Source: Otis tarda
Taxonomy: Eukaryota; Chordata; Aves; Otidiformes; Otididae
Direction of reading: 5' to 3'
Assembly: GCA_026413225.1 (NCBI GenBank)
Contig: CM048552.1
Span: forward strand, 194,259,553 to 194,323,552
DNA length: 64,000 nt
Shown: positions 1 to 11,614 of the stretch, piece by piece
How positions within the stretch are numbered: the stretch's first letter is position 1
Layout: each line of letters starts with the position of its first letter
Notes under the pieces: model-generated
The model's database searches: none
What the model saw: only the letters and a program-made list of their open reading frames with translations
Told to the model about the DNA's origin: nothing
Program-made: the position numbers and the translations under genes

Positions 1-939
1 TGGGGAGGATAACGGGTGTTTCTCCCAGGAGCTCGTGCTGTCATAGGCACCCACTTGCCTGGCTCCAAAGTATTTCAAGCCATGAAGAGATGGAGCTCCT
101 GATAATGAAGGAATGAAATGCATTTCTCCAGCCTGGAAAATGGGAGGGTTGGGGAGGGTCCTTGAAGATCTGATTGTGTGGAGAAAAGAGCTGAAATGGG
201 CAGAGACTCACAGCTGAACAAAGCAGGTGGTACACTGAAGAGATGACAGAAAGCTGGAGCTGAGCAGGGCTCAGGAACTTGTCCAGCTTTGCCAGACCCA
301 GAGCATGAACACCTAACCCCACTGCCCTCTTCTTTCTTCTTTTATATATATATCTCTAGACTGTTCTTAAAAGTTCTAAAGGGTGAGATTTTATGGGATT
401 GCTGTGCTCCTTTTCCAGAGCTAACTATCCAGACTCTTTGGAAATTATTTCCAAATTTCTGGCCTAAATCTCTGTGCTGCAGCTTAGATCTGTTACTTCT
501 TGTCTTCTCTACAGCTGATGTGGAGGAGAGAAGACTAGCCTTGCTAAGAGGCAGCTGAGCTGTGGAATTGCCTGAGGGCAGGAGGGCTCCTCAGCACTAA
601 GCCTGCGGTTCTCAGAAATGAGGTGAGATCTGAGCTGGTGCCACGGGCCCGAAGTGCAAACAGCTAGGGGACTGCAGTCTGGAGGTGGCATCCCAAGGAG
701 AAGTGCTTGTGACCTGCTACCCTAAGTCCAGCTGAAGGCATGGGAGGTCAGAGAAGAGTAACTCTGGCCCAAGGAGTATGAAAATGATAGCTCAGCAGCC
801 AGCCATCCCCTTGTGCAGAAAGACCAGGAATTTGTCTAAGCAAGTAACTTCTCAATTAACTGACATGCAAAATAAGAGATAACAACAATCGGAAACAGGA
901 GCAAGCAACAAAGAGGAGCATGCAAGCATTGTTCATTCA
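1..939. other. Intergenic DNA, nothing recognised
   Basis: No open frame here has a recognisable family signature, and I saw no repeat family, RNA gene or promoter. Frames on both strands are short and overlap one another, as expected by chance. Confidence 0.5.
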
Positions 940-2290
940 CTCTAGGATGAAATCAGAAAGGAGAAAGCCCAGCTGGAGCTTAGGCTGGCTACGGACAAAG
1001 ACAAACCTGCAAGGACATTAGATGTGTGTTAGCAGCAAAAGGAAATTTGGAGAAATTCTGGATTCACTAAGGAATGAGGGAGACAACCCATTGACAGATG
1101 ATAAGCAAAAAACCAAAGTATTCAATGCCTTTTTTTTAATAGATTTTAATTGGCAAAGCCTATCATCACACCTCACATGTCCAGCATTATTTGGAAGGAG
1201 AGGGACAACCAATGGCAGGAGCTATACATGAGGGTCTACCAAAAGAAACTGTAAGTATTCAGAGCCAGGTGAGCAGATGGGATTCACCTGAGGGTGCTGA
1301 TGTGACTTCATGGCTGCTGTCCATCATCAGAAACTCACAGTGATCGTGGACAGCTCTGACAGCTGGAAAGTCTCCTGCGGCATTTTCATGCAAAACTTGA
1401 ATAAATATGAGTTGTTTGAACAAACTGCTAGATGGACTGAAAATTAGCTGGACCATTAGGTCAAAGAATAGTAATCAATGTTGTGATGGGCCATCTGGCA
1501 GCCGGCAATGAACACAGGACCCCAGGGAGTGACACGGGAACTGATACTGTTCAATATTTTCATCAGTCACCAGGCTGATGACACAGAGGGCACTTTCAGC
1601 ACATTTACAAATGATAATAGATTAGATGCAGTGACATCCATCTCCATTTGGCAGAGCTGGTAGAGCTTCAGTTCAGAGGGATCTTGAGAAACTTGGGATG
1701 TAGGTCAATAGAAACTCCTCAGAGTTCAATAGAAGCAGTGGCAAACCCTATGCTTCAGACTCTTCAGTGTAGGATGGCATCCTACTGGCTACGTAACAGC
1801 CGTGCAGGAAAGGACCTGAGCTTGACTATGAGACTTCAGTAAGAATTTAATGCAAATCAGACAAACCATAAGCTGGAGACATATTGTGAGCAATGTGACC
1901 AGCAGTCAGAGGGTAGTTATTCCCTTTCTACCCAGTGTTGGTAAGGCTGCCCCGGGAATATTGTCCCACATTGGAACCTGTGGTTCAGGAGGTCATTGAG
2001 AAACTGGAGAAGGTCCACTGGAATGCTACCGAGATGGTCAGTGGCCTAGAGTGCATTATCTGCAAGGAGAAGCGTAGGGACATGGATCTGAGTAGTCTGG
2101 CAAAGAGGTAGCTTGGGAGAGATCTAAAACCAGCCTGCACCTTCGTGAAGGGGAATGGCAAAGACAATGGAGCCAAGCTCTCCACATTAGTGGTGAGCTA
2201 TACAGAGAAATTCTAGTCTTCACTGGAGTGAACAGGTTTGTCTCTTCAGGGGCCTGAAGGAGGGTCATGGAGTAGACCTTCGTGGTGACT
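940..2290 (+). mobile_element. Old CR1 LINE fragment, ORF2 region to 3' portion
   Basis: The plus strand reads like a decayed CR1 ORF2. The frame near 1022-1130 contains RNEGDNPLTDDKQKTKVFNAFF, or close to it, which resembles the linker between the endonuclease and reverse transcriptase domains of CR1. Around 1490-1610 come the degraded equivalents of the block that includes the catalytic region, and 1985-2180 resembles the C-terminal part with the usual gaagg-rich wording. Stops and frameshifts are scattered throughout, so it cannot be active. Divergence from the younger copies in this window is high, so both ends are approximate. Confidence 0.6.
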
Positions 2291-3360
2291 ACCCACTCCA
2301 GCTGACAGCTCTCTGCCTCGGGTGGCCCCAGTCAGCTCCCTCCGAGCCAATGCCCAGGCACTCCTCTGGGAACAGCTCATCCCCACAAGTTGTCCCCAAA
2401 AGACAGCGTCGACATGGTGGTGCTAGGTTCCTCCTACACAACCTTTAACAGGATCCCATTAGGCATTACATCCTAAAATGCCTCCACAAGCCTCATGCCA
2501 CACCTCACAAGGCCTGTTTTGCATTATAAAAATGCCACTCTCATGAGCTCAAATACAGTTCTCATATCATTTTGGATATTTTGAACTGCAGGAGAAAAGA
2601 AAAAGGAAAAATTGTCGTTAGGCACCTGAGTATCCCAGAGGGCCCAGAGGAGACCCAGGACTGAACACTGTTTTATGTAGACCTGGCTAATCTAGGGACA
2701 GTTAGCTTTAGGCAGAGTGGGTATGGACCAGTCTATGGAGTCCTGGGACTGGGATCTAGTCACCAGACATCTTTTAGTTGGCAGTGTAGGCACAGCTACA
2801 CTGACTTAATGTCAATTGCCAGGGGAATCGTCCCCTGTGGCTGTAAGTCATGTCCCCCAGCTCAGGTTCCCTGGTCTTCAACATCAGCAAGATATTGAAG
2901 ACCAGGGAAGGCACAAGCAGTGGAAGGAGGAGCCCACTGTGTTACCTCCATGTAAGTAAGAAGCTTTTCTAATTACTAGTGTCCTTTGTCCAGCTCGGAG
3001 GCACGTGTCTGTGCAGCGTGGTGGGGAGCAGAAGTAACAGAAGTAACCTCTCCTTCTCTGCTGTGTTCATGTGGAGGTGGACCTGTGAAAGTGCCGGTTA
3101 GCTCCTGTGTTTTCCCCTTACTGTGCAAGAGGACAATGCCGGCAGCAAGACAGCTCACTGCCCAAATTCAGGTAGCTCAGATCTTGCTTATATTTTATCA
3201 GCTTTGTATCCGAACGTCTCACTAAGAAAGGCAAATGGACTATAATGGCTTTTAAGCAAGCTTGCTCAGCAATCCCTGAATCAATCAAAAGCCAGGAAAA
3301 CAACTCATTGCATCTGATGCATGAGTTCTTTGAATTTTAGCTATATTAGGCAATGCCTCT
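2291..3360. other. Intergenic DNA, nothing recognised
   Basis: Unique-looking sequence of mixed composition. Frames are under 80 codons and carry no family signature. A short inverted match around 2870-2910 (ccctggtcttcaacatc against gatattgaagaccaggg) could form a small hairpin, but nothing points to a function. Confidence 0.45.
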
Positions 3361-3410
3361 TTGTTCACTCAAATTAGCCTAATTGCATGCATATTTATTG
3401 TCCGATGTTC
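3361..3410. repeat. AT-rich block, copy A of a diverged pair
   Basis: This block aligns without gaps to 4801-4850, exactly 1,440 bp away. From 3368 to 3409 I count 33 matches in 42 positions. Shared cores include AGCCTAAT and TATTTATTG. It could be a local duplication, two copies of an ancient repeat, or a pair of related conserved non-coding elements. Confidence 0.4.
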
Positions 3411-4800
3411 TTTAGTATCTAGGCAAAATCAAAGTAGGCTGTCTCACTACTGAGGTGGCAATTTTGCATAAGAAATACGGACAGTTTTACATCAGACTAA
3501 TAATGCTATTCCATTATTCAAAACTAGAGCTAAAATTAGCAGACTCCTCAACAATCAGACGCATATTTTATCTTCAGGGTATGAGCCTGAATTAACACAG
3601 ACCTCTGCCTCCTATCAATAGCCCTTCATTCTCGATAGGCTCTTCTATGCCAAAATCATTGGCGTGAGATAGGCACGTGCGACTCAGACTGCTGCTTATG
3701 TTTGTATCTTCCTATTTAAACACTAAAAGGACTCCAGAAGTCACGCTCCATCTGCATCCATTTGCTGTGTGCCAGAAAACTACATAAACCTCCAGATCTG
3801 ACATTTTATATAGCTTTGTAATAGCAAATCGCTTCCACGCTTGCTGGTACTTGTTCAAAGGGAAATGGAGTCAGACCCACCTGCAGAACTGCACCTGCTT
3901 TTGCTCCCTCCAGAAGCACCAGTGTTTTCTGGAGATCCTCCTTGAAACGATACGGCATCTTTCCCCACATTGGGTGGCCGAGGGATGGAGAACCCCTAGC
4001 ACAGAGCAGATGCTGTAGCTCATCCACACATTCTGAAAAACAGCAAAAGCTTTGTTGTGCAGCAGCCAGAAAATGGTCCATTAGGAGGCCTTTTAATAGG
4101 CCATATGTGAGCAGCACTTGGACAGACAGAAAAATTCCCCCTTGACCAATGCTGTGTTTTAAGCACCCTTAATCTGCAGGAACATTGCCACTTGAATGGA
4201 ATACTGGGCACCTTGAAGAATGCAATAAACCCAAACAAAGCTCTCTGTTTTAGCCGCTATGTACTGTCTGAGACATGAAAGGATGAGACAAAGGGTAAAA
4301 AAATCATAGTTGTGGTAAAAAATGCTCAAATGTCCCTCCTGCTTGTGCTGATGGATTGGTTACTTCATGTCTAAAGCCAGGGTGAGCTTTTTCCCAACGC
4401 AGTTCAGAGGCAGGTGGAGGAAATGTGGCCGCTCAAAAATGGTGAAGAATGACGAAATACTGCAAACCTGAACCATGGACTTGTCTCCTCACTGCTGGGG
4501 GGCACAGACTGGGAAGGGGGAGGGGCTGCCCAAGATGAGGGTTTCACCCAGGATGGTTCCTCCCTGTGGAGGAGGAGAATGCCCAGATATGTCTCCTTCT
4601 CTTCACGGGCTGTAGAGGACGCTTTGCTCAGAAGCTGCTGAGGTGTCTCAGTTTGGATGAGGGGAGTCCTCCCAGGTGATGGGCAGGACCCAGGGCTAAC
4701 TCCTGGGGGCTGAGGGGCCAGTTGCCCCCATCACTGGCATTGGGCATCACAGGGTGGCAGCCAGGCCTTTTCCTTCCCAGCAGCTGAGCGCAACCCATCT

Positions 4801-4850
4801 ATTTTTGCCCAAATCAGCCTAATCACATCCGTATTTATTGCCTGCTGTTG
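4801..4850. repeat. AT-rich block, copy B of a diverged pair
   Basis: Partner of the block at 3361-3410, in the same orientation. The flanks are GC-richer here than around copy A, so similarity falls off quickly outside the block. No coding potential was seen. Confidence 0.4.
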
Positions 4851-6396
4851 TGTTACAGGCAGGCAACACCTCCTCAGCTGCTTCAGATCCTACGGAGCTG
4901 CCAATACCATGCTGCGGTTTCTCCACGCCATGGTTTCTCCACAATCTCTGCAACCCTCAGCTTTCTGCTGCTTCTGTCTGTTAGGGTTAAACAGACCTTA
5001 GGACTTCTTAATACCAAAATAAAGAGTATCAGTGGGAAGTCTGCTTGCAGAGCATGGTTCAGATCAAACCACGTTCTTAAAGGCTGCTGGAAGGGTGCAG
5101 GGCTGTGAGCCCCAGACAACAGGCGCATGGATTTGTCTGCACTGGGATTTGTTTGCAGGAGGGGAAGGAAGTATCAGCTGCAGGACCGGAGCTTGTAATT
5201 CACCTCGCTGCCCCAACTGGGGGAGAGTTTAGTCCCCTCTTCTCAGAGCTGCGCCCAGAAACAATATTTGCTGATATTGGCTTACCATCCCAAGGGACGG
5301 GAAATTACTACGAAATGTTTACAAGGACCGTTTGAAACCTGAGAAGAGGATGTTTTTAGTAATGGGGAAAGAGCCAAATTCTTTAGAAGAGAAATATTCC
5401 AGCTTTAAGAATTAATTACTGTTTCTCAGTAATGCAGGTTGACTATTAAATAACCTTGTGCTATTTCCTGGACAGATATGTTTTAATGGCAATATTGTGC
5501 ACAGATCAAGAGCAAAATACAATTCTGTGAACCGCAGCCCCGCAAGCCCAGGGAACGCAGGCAGATGCCTTTGCCTGAGCACTTTCCCAGCAAAGACCAG
5601 AGGGTGGGGGCATGGGGCTCAAGCAGCTGCCTATACACAGCAGCTCACACCATGAGGGCCTCTGGGTGAGGATTTCTCCTTTGGGTGCTCATTTTCAGTG
5701 AAGGAAGGAAAACATGGATAGCAAACAACTAAGTGCATTTTTAAAAACCGCAGCTGCAACATCTACGGAGCTCTACAATCATTACGCAAACTTTACTACA
5801 TAGCTTTTCAGTTGTAAACCGAGTATCGCAAGCCAGTGAAATGGATGCTCAGTTTCCATATCCTCATCTTTCTTTTGGTAGTGTAGGAAGATAGTATATA
5901 ACTGGTTGTGCTCCACTGTGTACACTGGCATAACAACTCACAATATGTGTTTATGCTTCTTTCAGTCAAGAGTATCAGGCAATGAATGTAGTAAGAAAAT
6001 CTCATAAACCAGTTGTCTCAAAAGCATTTTCAATAAAAAAGGCCTTGTTTTCTCCTTCTTTTTACATAGGTGGAAAGAGGAGAGCAGTGGACGAGCAAAT
6101 CTGAGAATCAATGGGGTTTTCTGGAAGTCTGAGTTGTTACTAATTACCCAAAACCCAAGCTGAGCTGCTGTTTGGTGAGCCATGCTCTAACTGATAATAA
6201 GCTTTTCTGGGATGTCACTCTGAAGGTCTCTCGGGAAGACGGCTCTTTGGAGCATTGCATGTACTTCAGTGCAGTGATGCAGCGACAGCATCACCCCTGG
6301 AGGTATTGCTCTCTAGAAAAATAAATGGCTTCAGATCCCAGGTTTAGGAGCAACTGGAGACCTTGCTGTCTTACTGGTGTGAATGGCCAAAGCTCA
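4851..6396. other. Intergenic DNA, nothing recognised
   Basis: No family-like reading frame, repeat or RNA gene was recognised. The longest frames (about 65-80 codons) overlap each other on both strands and have no support. Confidence 0.45.
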
Positions 6397-7018
6397 TATT
6401 GTGGTTTAGCCCTGGTCACCACACAGTTTCTCGCTCCCCCTCCCCCTCCCCAGCGGGATGCAGGAGAGAAATTGGGAAGAAAGGAAAACTCACGGGTTGA
6501 GATGAAGATGGTTTACTAGAATAGCAAAGGAAAACGACAATAATAATAAAATACAAGGATATTAAAATATACAAAATGAACAGAGCATGATTTCTCACCA
6601 CCTGATGTCCTAATGACCAATGCAGCCCATCCCAAGCAGTGATCATGGAAATGAAAACCGAGCAGGAAGCAAAGGAGCGAAAGGGAGCCAGCAAGGTAGA
6701 GGAAATGATGCCAGCGAGCAAAAGAAAGAGAAGAGATGGATGCCCCCTCCATGGGCAACCCCCAGTTATATACTGAGCGTGACATTTATGGCATGGAATA
6801 CTCTCTTTGGCCAGTTTGGGTCAATTGTTCTGTCTGTCTTTCTCCCAGCTTCCTGCATCTGCACATTAGCAAGACTTGGAAAGCTGGACAGTGTCCTTGG
6901 TCTCATTAGCAACAGCTCATATCATCAGGGTGTTTTTTCAACATTCTTCACATCTGAAATCCAAAACACACTGGCTACTGAGAGGAAAATTAACTCTATC
7001 CCTGCTGAAACCAGGACA
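6397..7018 (-). mobile_element. Solo LTR of an avian endogenous retrovirus
   Basis: Read on the minus strand, this is a bird retroviral LTR. It begins TGTCCTGGTTTCAGCAGGG and passes a TATA-type box (TATATAA, about 6765-6772), then a CT-rich segment, and ends near the CCACAATA at 6397. No gag, pol or env reading frame is attached, so this is a solo LTR left by recombination. The bases GCTCA lie at 6392-6396 and again at 7019-7023 (AGCTCA if one terminal base is counted as host), which looks like a 5-6 bp target-site duplication. The family assignment rests on recall of similar bird LTRs, so I give no subfamily name. It lies about 3.4 kb past the 3' end of RASL11A. Confidence 0.72.
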
Positions 7019-7023
7019 GCTCA

Positions 7024-10000
7024 CATGCCAAATGCAACAATTGCTGCAAAAGGTCAACTTTCCCTAAAGGACTTCATTCTAAACCTGTTCAGACTTTCCT
7101 AAATTAAGCTGCAGCATCACCAAAAGCTATTGAAGTCCCCCAGGACTAAAATTGTTTTATAGGAGGCCCAGGCATGGGATGTAGATTTGTTTCTAGTCAT
7201 CCGTCCATCTAAGCCTCAACCACTTTTGCTCCCTGTCTGAAGCTGGAACCCAGCTCTTGCCCACAGTGTGAACACAGTCCTTCTTCACAATCCATCTTGT
7301 CCATGCTCCTTAATACAAACAAACCACAGAAATACAATGTGGATCTGTGGCACTGACCATCATGTGTGCTGGTAGCCAGATCTCTGCCCAGAGGCAGCGA
7401 GGAAGCAGCCTGGGTCTAGGCTGCTGGAGCAGGGCAGAAAGCAAGGGGACATCCTTAAAGCCTTTTGAAGAAAACATCCCTATCTCTGCCTAGGGATCTG
7501 CGGCTCCTGAACTGAAGCACATGGAACATGTAGATGGCAGCAGCTATTTTAAAATTCATTAAGTCTTAAAGGATTACCAGATGATTCCAGTGCTGGGAGA
7601 TATCTAGACAAAATACCCCAGCAGGGGGGAGATGCTGATGTGGTAGCAGCCATAATAGTGTGTGATGCTGCACACGTCCCTGCTTCTGAAAACCCACTCA
7701 TCTGTCTTTTCAGGGGAAATTGCTGTGATTCTGCTGCATAGCGGAGGTGGTGGGAGGAAAGAGGCAGATGCTTATTTTCCTCTGATCAAGGAGAAAGGCC
7801 AGGCCATGCCCCACTTACCCCTTATTCTGAAGCCACCATGGCTTCCGGGTGAAGGCCTTAGAGACAGGTGGTGGCAAGTATTTGGTAGGGAGAGCAGGAA
7901 TGGCACTTGGGAGATGCCTTTCCCTTCCTGCCCGGTTGTGCCCCTCTCTGTCCACTTGCCCAAGATTGAAGAAAATGCCAGAGCAAAATGAGCAGGGAGC
8001 CAGCAGGCTCTTCTTGCACTTTGCCTGTCAACCTGGGGTCGCATGGGCTGAAAAGTTCTGGATGAAGGTAAATCTGTGCCAGTCAGGGCAAGCTCTGACA
8101 AAACCGCTTAAATGCCTAATTTATATACCTGTACCTGAAAGCATTATCCAGAACGCCCCACCTCAGCTGCTCCCTTATGTTCAAGGCGGGTCAGAGCAGA
8201 CCTCTCTCATTGCTGTGGGCGTGCTTTAGCCAGTGAGATTCCCTAGTACGTCCCCGAGGGACCTCACCTCGACCTCAGTGGCCAAGCCAGCTCAACAGCA
8301 TGGGGAGGAAACAGGAGGATTTGCACCTCCGCCTGAACGTGAGTGCCTATGCAACAAGGAGGGGGTCTTTTTAAGTTCTCCTCATAGGAGAGAAATGGGG
8401 CAAATGTTTGTAGTTGCCATCCTTCCAATCCCTCCTACTAGTGTGCCCACCACCTCCTGCCCAGACTCCCCCTGCACCACAGTGGGACCCCAAGCTCCAG
8501 AAGTGGGTGCCTAACGCTTCTTTTCATTTGGCCTTTGAGGACCATGGTGAGACGCAGACAGGTCCAGTACATGTTACTTGACCTTTTAGCATATTTTGTG
8601 CCCATGCATGAGCTGGATACCTTTAGCAACTTGCTCGGTGAAACTCTACTGGATATGTGAGTAGGAAATAAAGCTTTGTCATTTCCAAAGACAAAAGCTA
8701 CCATTTAAAAAACAACCAAAACTGTGCCACAGTAGTAATTTCTCTTGGAAACAATTTGTTTTCTCTGATTTCAGGATGGTGAAATGCTGCATAAATATAA
8801 CTTCTGATTTTTCAAGCTTCCCTTCAAATTTTCCCATGAATGGGTGGCCTGTGTAGTGAGTTTGAGTCTGCCAGGAATGTGCTCGTTCTCATTAACCCCT
8901 TTGCTTCCCTCAAGCTCCCAGCCCAGCGTCCTCAGCCTGGCACAGCAACACTCACAGTGAAGAAATATTTAAAATGTATTTAAACAGTACTTTAATTTGT
9001 CCAGGCTGTCACCATGCTTTTGCACTTCCACTAATTAACTCCAGAGTTTTGGACCCACTTTGCAGGTCTGGAGCTGCCTCCCTTCGGCTCTCCCACTCCC
9101 TTTGGTAGGGCAGCACAGGGCCTTTAAAGAGGAGAGATACAGGTAACGTGCCTGGGCTTAGCTTGTGCAGGTGGCCCTGGATGGAGAATAGCGCTGCTGG
9201 CACCCCCACCCCTACCCAGTGCCAACGTGGGCTGCTGATGCCTCCTCACAGAGCATCATCCTGAACTTGCTCACCCTTCCCTTGATTATGACCATCATGA
9301 AGACTTTCATCTGCAGATCCAGCTGAAGTGTCCCAGAAAGCTCCAAGTGCCAGAGGTCAGAAACAACAGATACTACCAACGACTTAAACAGCAGTTGCCT
9401 GCTTTTCCTAGCAAAGGCAAGAAAAAAAAAAAAAAAAAGGGTCTTTGGACTTACCCTATGAAAATATAATAGTAACTACAAAAAAAAAAATCTTACTGGA
9501 GTTGCACATGGGCGGGGACGGCAAGTTTCCCCCTGTACAGGTTACTCTACTGCCAGTCTTTCTACTCAGCATGGAGCAGAGCTTTATATACCACACATAC
9601 TTCAGAGGCATATTTGAAGTGCAAAACTCACATTACGTGCTCAGATATCCATCAAACTGTTAATAAAACCCCTTCTAGTATGGTGCAGACCTTGTGTGAA
9701 ATAAGAGTAAAAAGTCTGACCTGTTTCCAATGGCTACAAAAGTGCCCTGGGGAAGATAAAGATGTGATTCCTTTTAAATGTAGCTATTTTCTGTTACGGG
9801 AACCTACGCACCAGCCCTTCCTATCACACATCTCCAGAGAGAGCAACAACCATCCCACACACTCCTTTGCTGTGGATTGCTCAGCACTTTGTCCCACGGT
9901 AATCTGTAGGAAAAACTCAACCCTCTTGTTAACTAAAAACAAAACTGGAAATTGGAACACATTCCTAACAGCTTATCATCATTCAGGCGATTGCAGGTGC

Positions 10001-10129
10001 AAGCAAAACAGCAGTCGCTGAGGGAGAACAGAGATCCTATTATAATCAAAATGCTCACAGACAGTTTTATATTTTCATGTTTAATAAAGCTTTTTTTTTC
10101 CTCTCTCCATATAAAGCTTTCCATCAAAG
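7024..10129. other. Intergenic DNA downstream of RASL11A, nothing recognised
   Basis: No gene was recognised. There is an A17 run at 9422-9438 and an A-rich run near 9480. Open frames up to about 135 codons exist but overlap on opposite strands and match no family I know. In mammals GTF3A follows RASL11A on this side. I found no zinc-finger coding sequence here, so it must lie beyond the window's left edge or elsewhere. Confidence 0.45.
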
Positions 10130-10275
10130 GCTTTCCAAGCATTTCATAAAGGCAGGTGAGCGTTACATCATCATCATTCCCATTTTACAAACAGGAAACT
10201 GAGGCCCAAAACCAGTCATTTGAGCAGAGTAAAACAGCAAATCCCAGCCCAAGACAGAAATGGAATCAAAATCTC
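10130..10275 (+). repeat. MIR-type ancient SINE relic
   Basis: The stretch CCCATTTTACAAACAGGAAA at about 10180-10199, followed by CTGAGGCCCAAAACC and later by a block like 'agcaaatcccagcc', follows the order of the MIR/CORE-SINE consensus (cccattttacag, gaaactgaggc, then the downstream core). The region before it (a run of CATCATCATT) fits the upstream core. MIR is very old and survives only as scattered relics in bird genomes. It ends about 170 bp beyond the RASL11A poly(A) signal. Confidence 0.6.
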
Positions 10276-10446
10276 CTGGCAAAAATCCCCTTCTCCAACT
10301 ACCTCTACTTAGTTGCTATGCAGCATCTTTTATTTTTGCGTGTGTAAAAATAACCCAATCAGTCAAACAAGAATGAATGGCAAGGAAATTGCAAGCTTCG
10401 ACATACTTACTTCCATACTGCTGGCATTAGTACAAAAATAAAGATT

Positions 10447-10452
10447 TTTATT
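10447..10452 (-). terminator. RASL11A poly(A) signal AATAAA
   Basis: TTTATT on the plus strand is AATAAA on the minus strand, 65 bp past the RASL11A stop codon. This implies a very short 3' UTR, unless a signal further downstream is also used. Confidence 0.65.
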
Positions 10453-10516
10453 AACTAGTTTACAAAAAATAAAGTCTATTGAGTCACGCAGGATCTCATG
10501 GTGGGCGGGGTGGTGG

Positions 10517-10969
10517 TTATTTGACTTTGGAAGATAAAGCCTGTTTGAAGCGTCTCTTTAGGTCTTGCATGTTGGGAGATTTGGGCCGAGGGATGATGGA
10601 CGTCCGCCTCCTGTCTGTGCCGCCGGCATGCTGTAGTTTGCTGACCTCCTTGCAAAGATACTGGAAAACGTCACAGACGCCTTGGGAGTCATCGCTCGTA
10701 GAGATTTCCAAGAACAGGCTGCCCAGTTCATTTGCCAGCTGCAGTCCCTCTTTTGCCTGCACTTGCCTGGCGTGGAGGAGGTCCGCTTTGTTCCCCACAA
10801 TAATGATGGGAGTCCTGGCATCCGGGTGGACCTTGCGGATGTGCTGGTAGAGCGGTCGGACCGACTGGTAGCTGTCATAGTCTGTGATGGAGTAGACCAG
10901 GAGGAAGCCCTCTGCCCAGGTCGTGCATCGAGACAGAGACTCCAGCACCTGCACACAGTCCTCCTGCAC
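10517..10969 (-). CDS. RASL11A: RASL11A coding exon 4 (terminal)
   Basis: 151 codons from [10 protein letters not shown] to the stop TAA at 10517-10519. It contains [13 protein letters not shown], the NKAD motif and the basic tail [15 protein letters not shown], all characteristic of RASL11A. Confidence 0.96.
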   Translation of the reverse strand: MQEDCVQVLESLSRCTTWAEGFLLVYSITDYDSYQSVRPLYQHIRKVHPDARTPIIIVGNKADLLHARQVQAKEGLQLANELGSLFLEISTSDDSQGVCDVFQYLCKEVSKLQHAGGTDRRRTSIIPRPKSPNMQDLKRRFKQALSSKVK

Positions 10970-11552
10970 CTGCGGAACGACAGACGGCAAAACTTTGGGG
11001 TCGCAAAAGCATAAACCTCTGTTAAAGAGGTCCAAAGGGAAGTCTTAGGACACAAAGCCTGGCCTTGTGGGAAACCGGAGCTCAAAAGCTGAGTCTCCGG
11101 GTGGCAGGGGAGAACCGAGCAGTGCGAAGCATCTCGGTACCTGGATGCACCCCGGCGTGTCCTGGATCTGCACGGCCACATGGTCCCCCTCCAGCCGGAC
11201 CCGCCTGCAGTAGAGGTTGCCTGGGGAGCAGAGACTCGTCAGGTACCGGCCGCGGGGGCACCCCGCCGCCCCCCGCCCCAGCCCCGCAGCCTCACCTGTG
11301 TTGGGTTCGTAATCCCCGATGAACCGCTTCGTCAGGAACCGCACGATCATGGCTGAAAGACAGAGCGGCCGCGTCAAGCGGGATGGACGGGATGGACGGA
11401 CAGGGTCGGACTCCCCCCACCCCGCACTCACCGCTCTTGCCGACGCCGCGGGCGCCCAGCACGGCCAGGCGGACCTGGGCAGCGGGCGGCCCCGGGGGGC
11501 ACTCGGCGATGGGCGCCAGCAGGAAGGGCTGGGACATGCCCGGCAGGCGCAT
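10517..11552 (-). CDS. RASL11A: RASL11A, Ras-like GTPase, four coding exons
   Basis: The coding exons are 11432-11552, 11296-11352, 11141-11220 and 10517-10969, with GT-AG introns. Joined they give 711 bp, that is 236 residues plus a stop; human RASL11A is about 242. The P-loop is GARGVGKS (residues 33-40), the G3 motif DTPG (80-83), the G4 motif NKAD (146-149) and the G5-like ISTS follows at about 172. The DTPG is followed by Cys where classical Ras has Gln, so intrinsic GTPase chemistry should be unusual. The C-terminus ends SSKVK with no CAAX box, so the protein is not predicted to be prenylated, in line with a nuclear or nucleolar role. Known biology: RASL11A associates with rDNA chromatin and UBF and promotes pre-rRNA transcription. 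Two starts are possible, Met1 (C at -3) and Met6 (G at -3). I chose Met1 because the human protein has the same double-Met layout. Confidence 0.95.
11141..11220 (-). CDS. RASL11A: RASL11A coding exon 3
   Basis: An 80-bp exon ending in frame after DTPGCIQ. The acceptor is CCCCAG and the donor GTACCG. It carries the G3 motif. Confidence 0.93.
11296..11352 (-). CDS. RASL11A: RASL11A coding exon 2
   Basis: A 57-bp exon encoding [18 protein letters not shown], flanked by a TTTCAG acceptor and a GTGAGG donor. It covers the switch I region. Confidence 0.95.
11432..11552 (-). CDS. RASL11A: RASL11A coding exon 1
   Basis: Encodes residues 1-40 and the first base of codon 41, including FLLAPI near the N-terminus and the full P-loop. 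The donor is GCG|GTGAGTG. Confidence 0.92.
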
Positions 11553-11583
11553 GGGAGGGGCGGCCCGGCGGCCGGACTGCACT

Positions 11584-11610
11584 GCACGGCACGGCACGGC
11601 ACGGCACGGC
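11584..11610. repeat. (GCACG)n short tandem repeat in the RASL11A 5' UTR
   Basis: Five copies of a GC-rich 5-mer lie 32 bp upstream of the start codon. If the transcript starts near 11615, this would be at the very 5' end of the mRNA. Length variation between individuals is plausible. Confidence 0.8.
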
Positions 11611-11614
11611 GCTC

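Noticed and set aside
6620..7102. 160-codon plus-strand frame
   Set aside because: It is antisense to a solo LTR and its translation has no protein-family features.
1..10446. GTF3A or another gene downstream of RASL11A, expected from human synteny
   Set aside because: No C2H2 zinc-finger exon was seen on either strand, so the gene must be outside the window.
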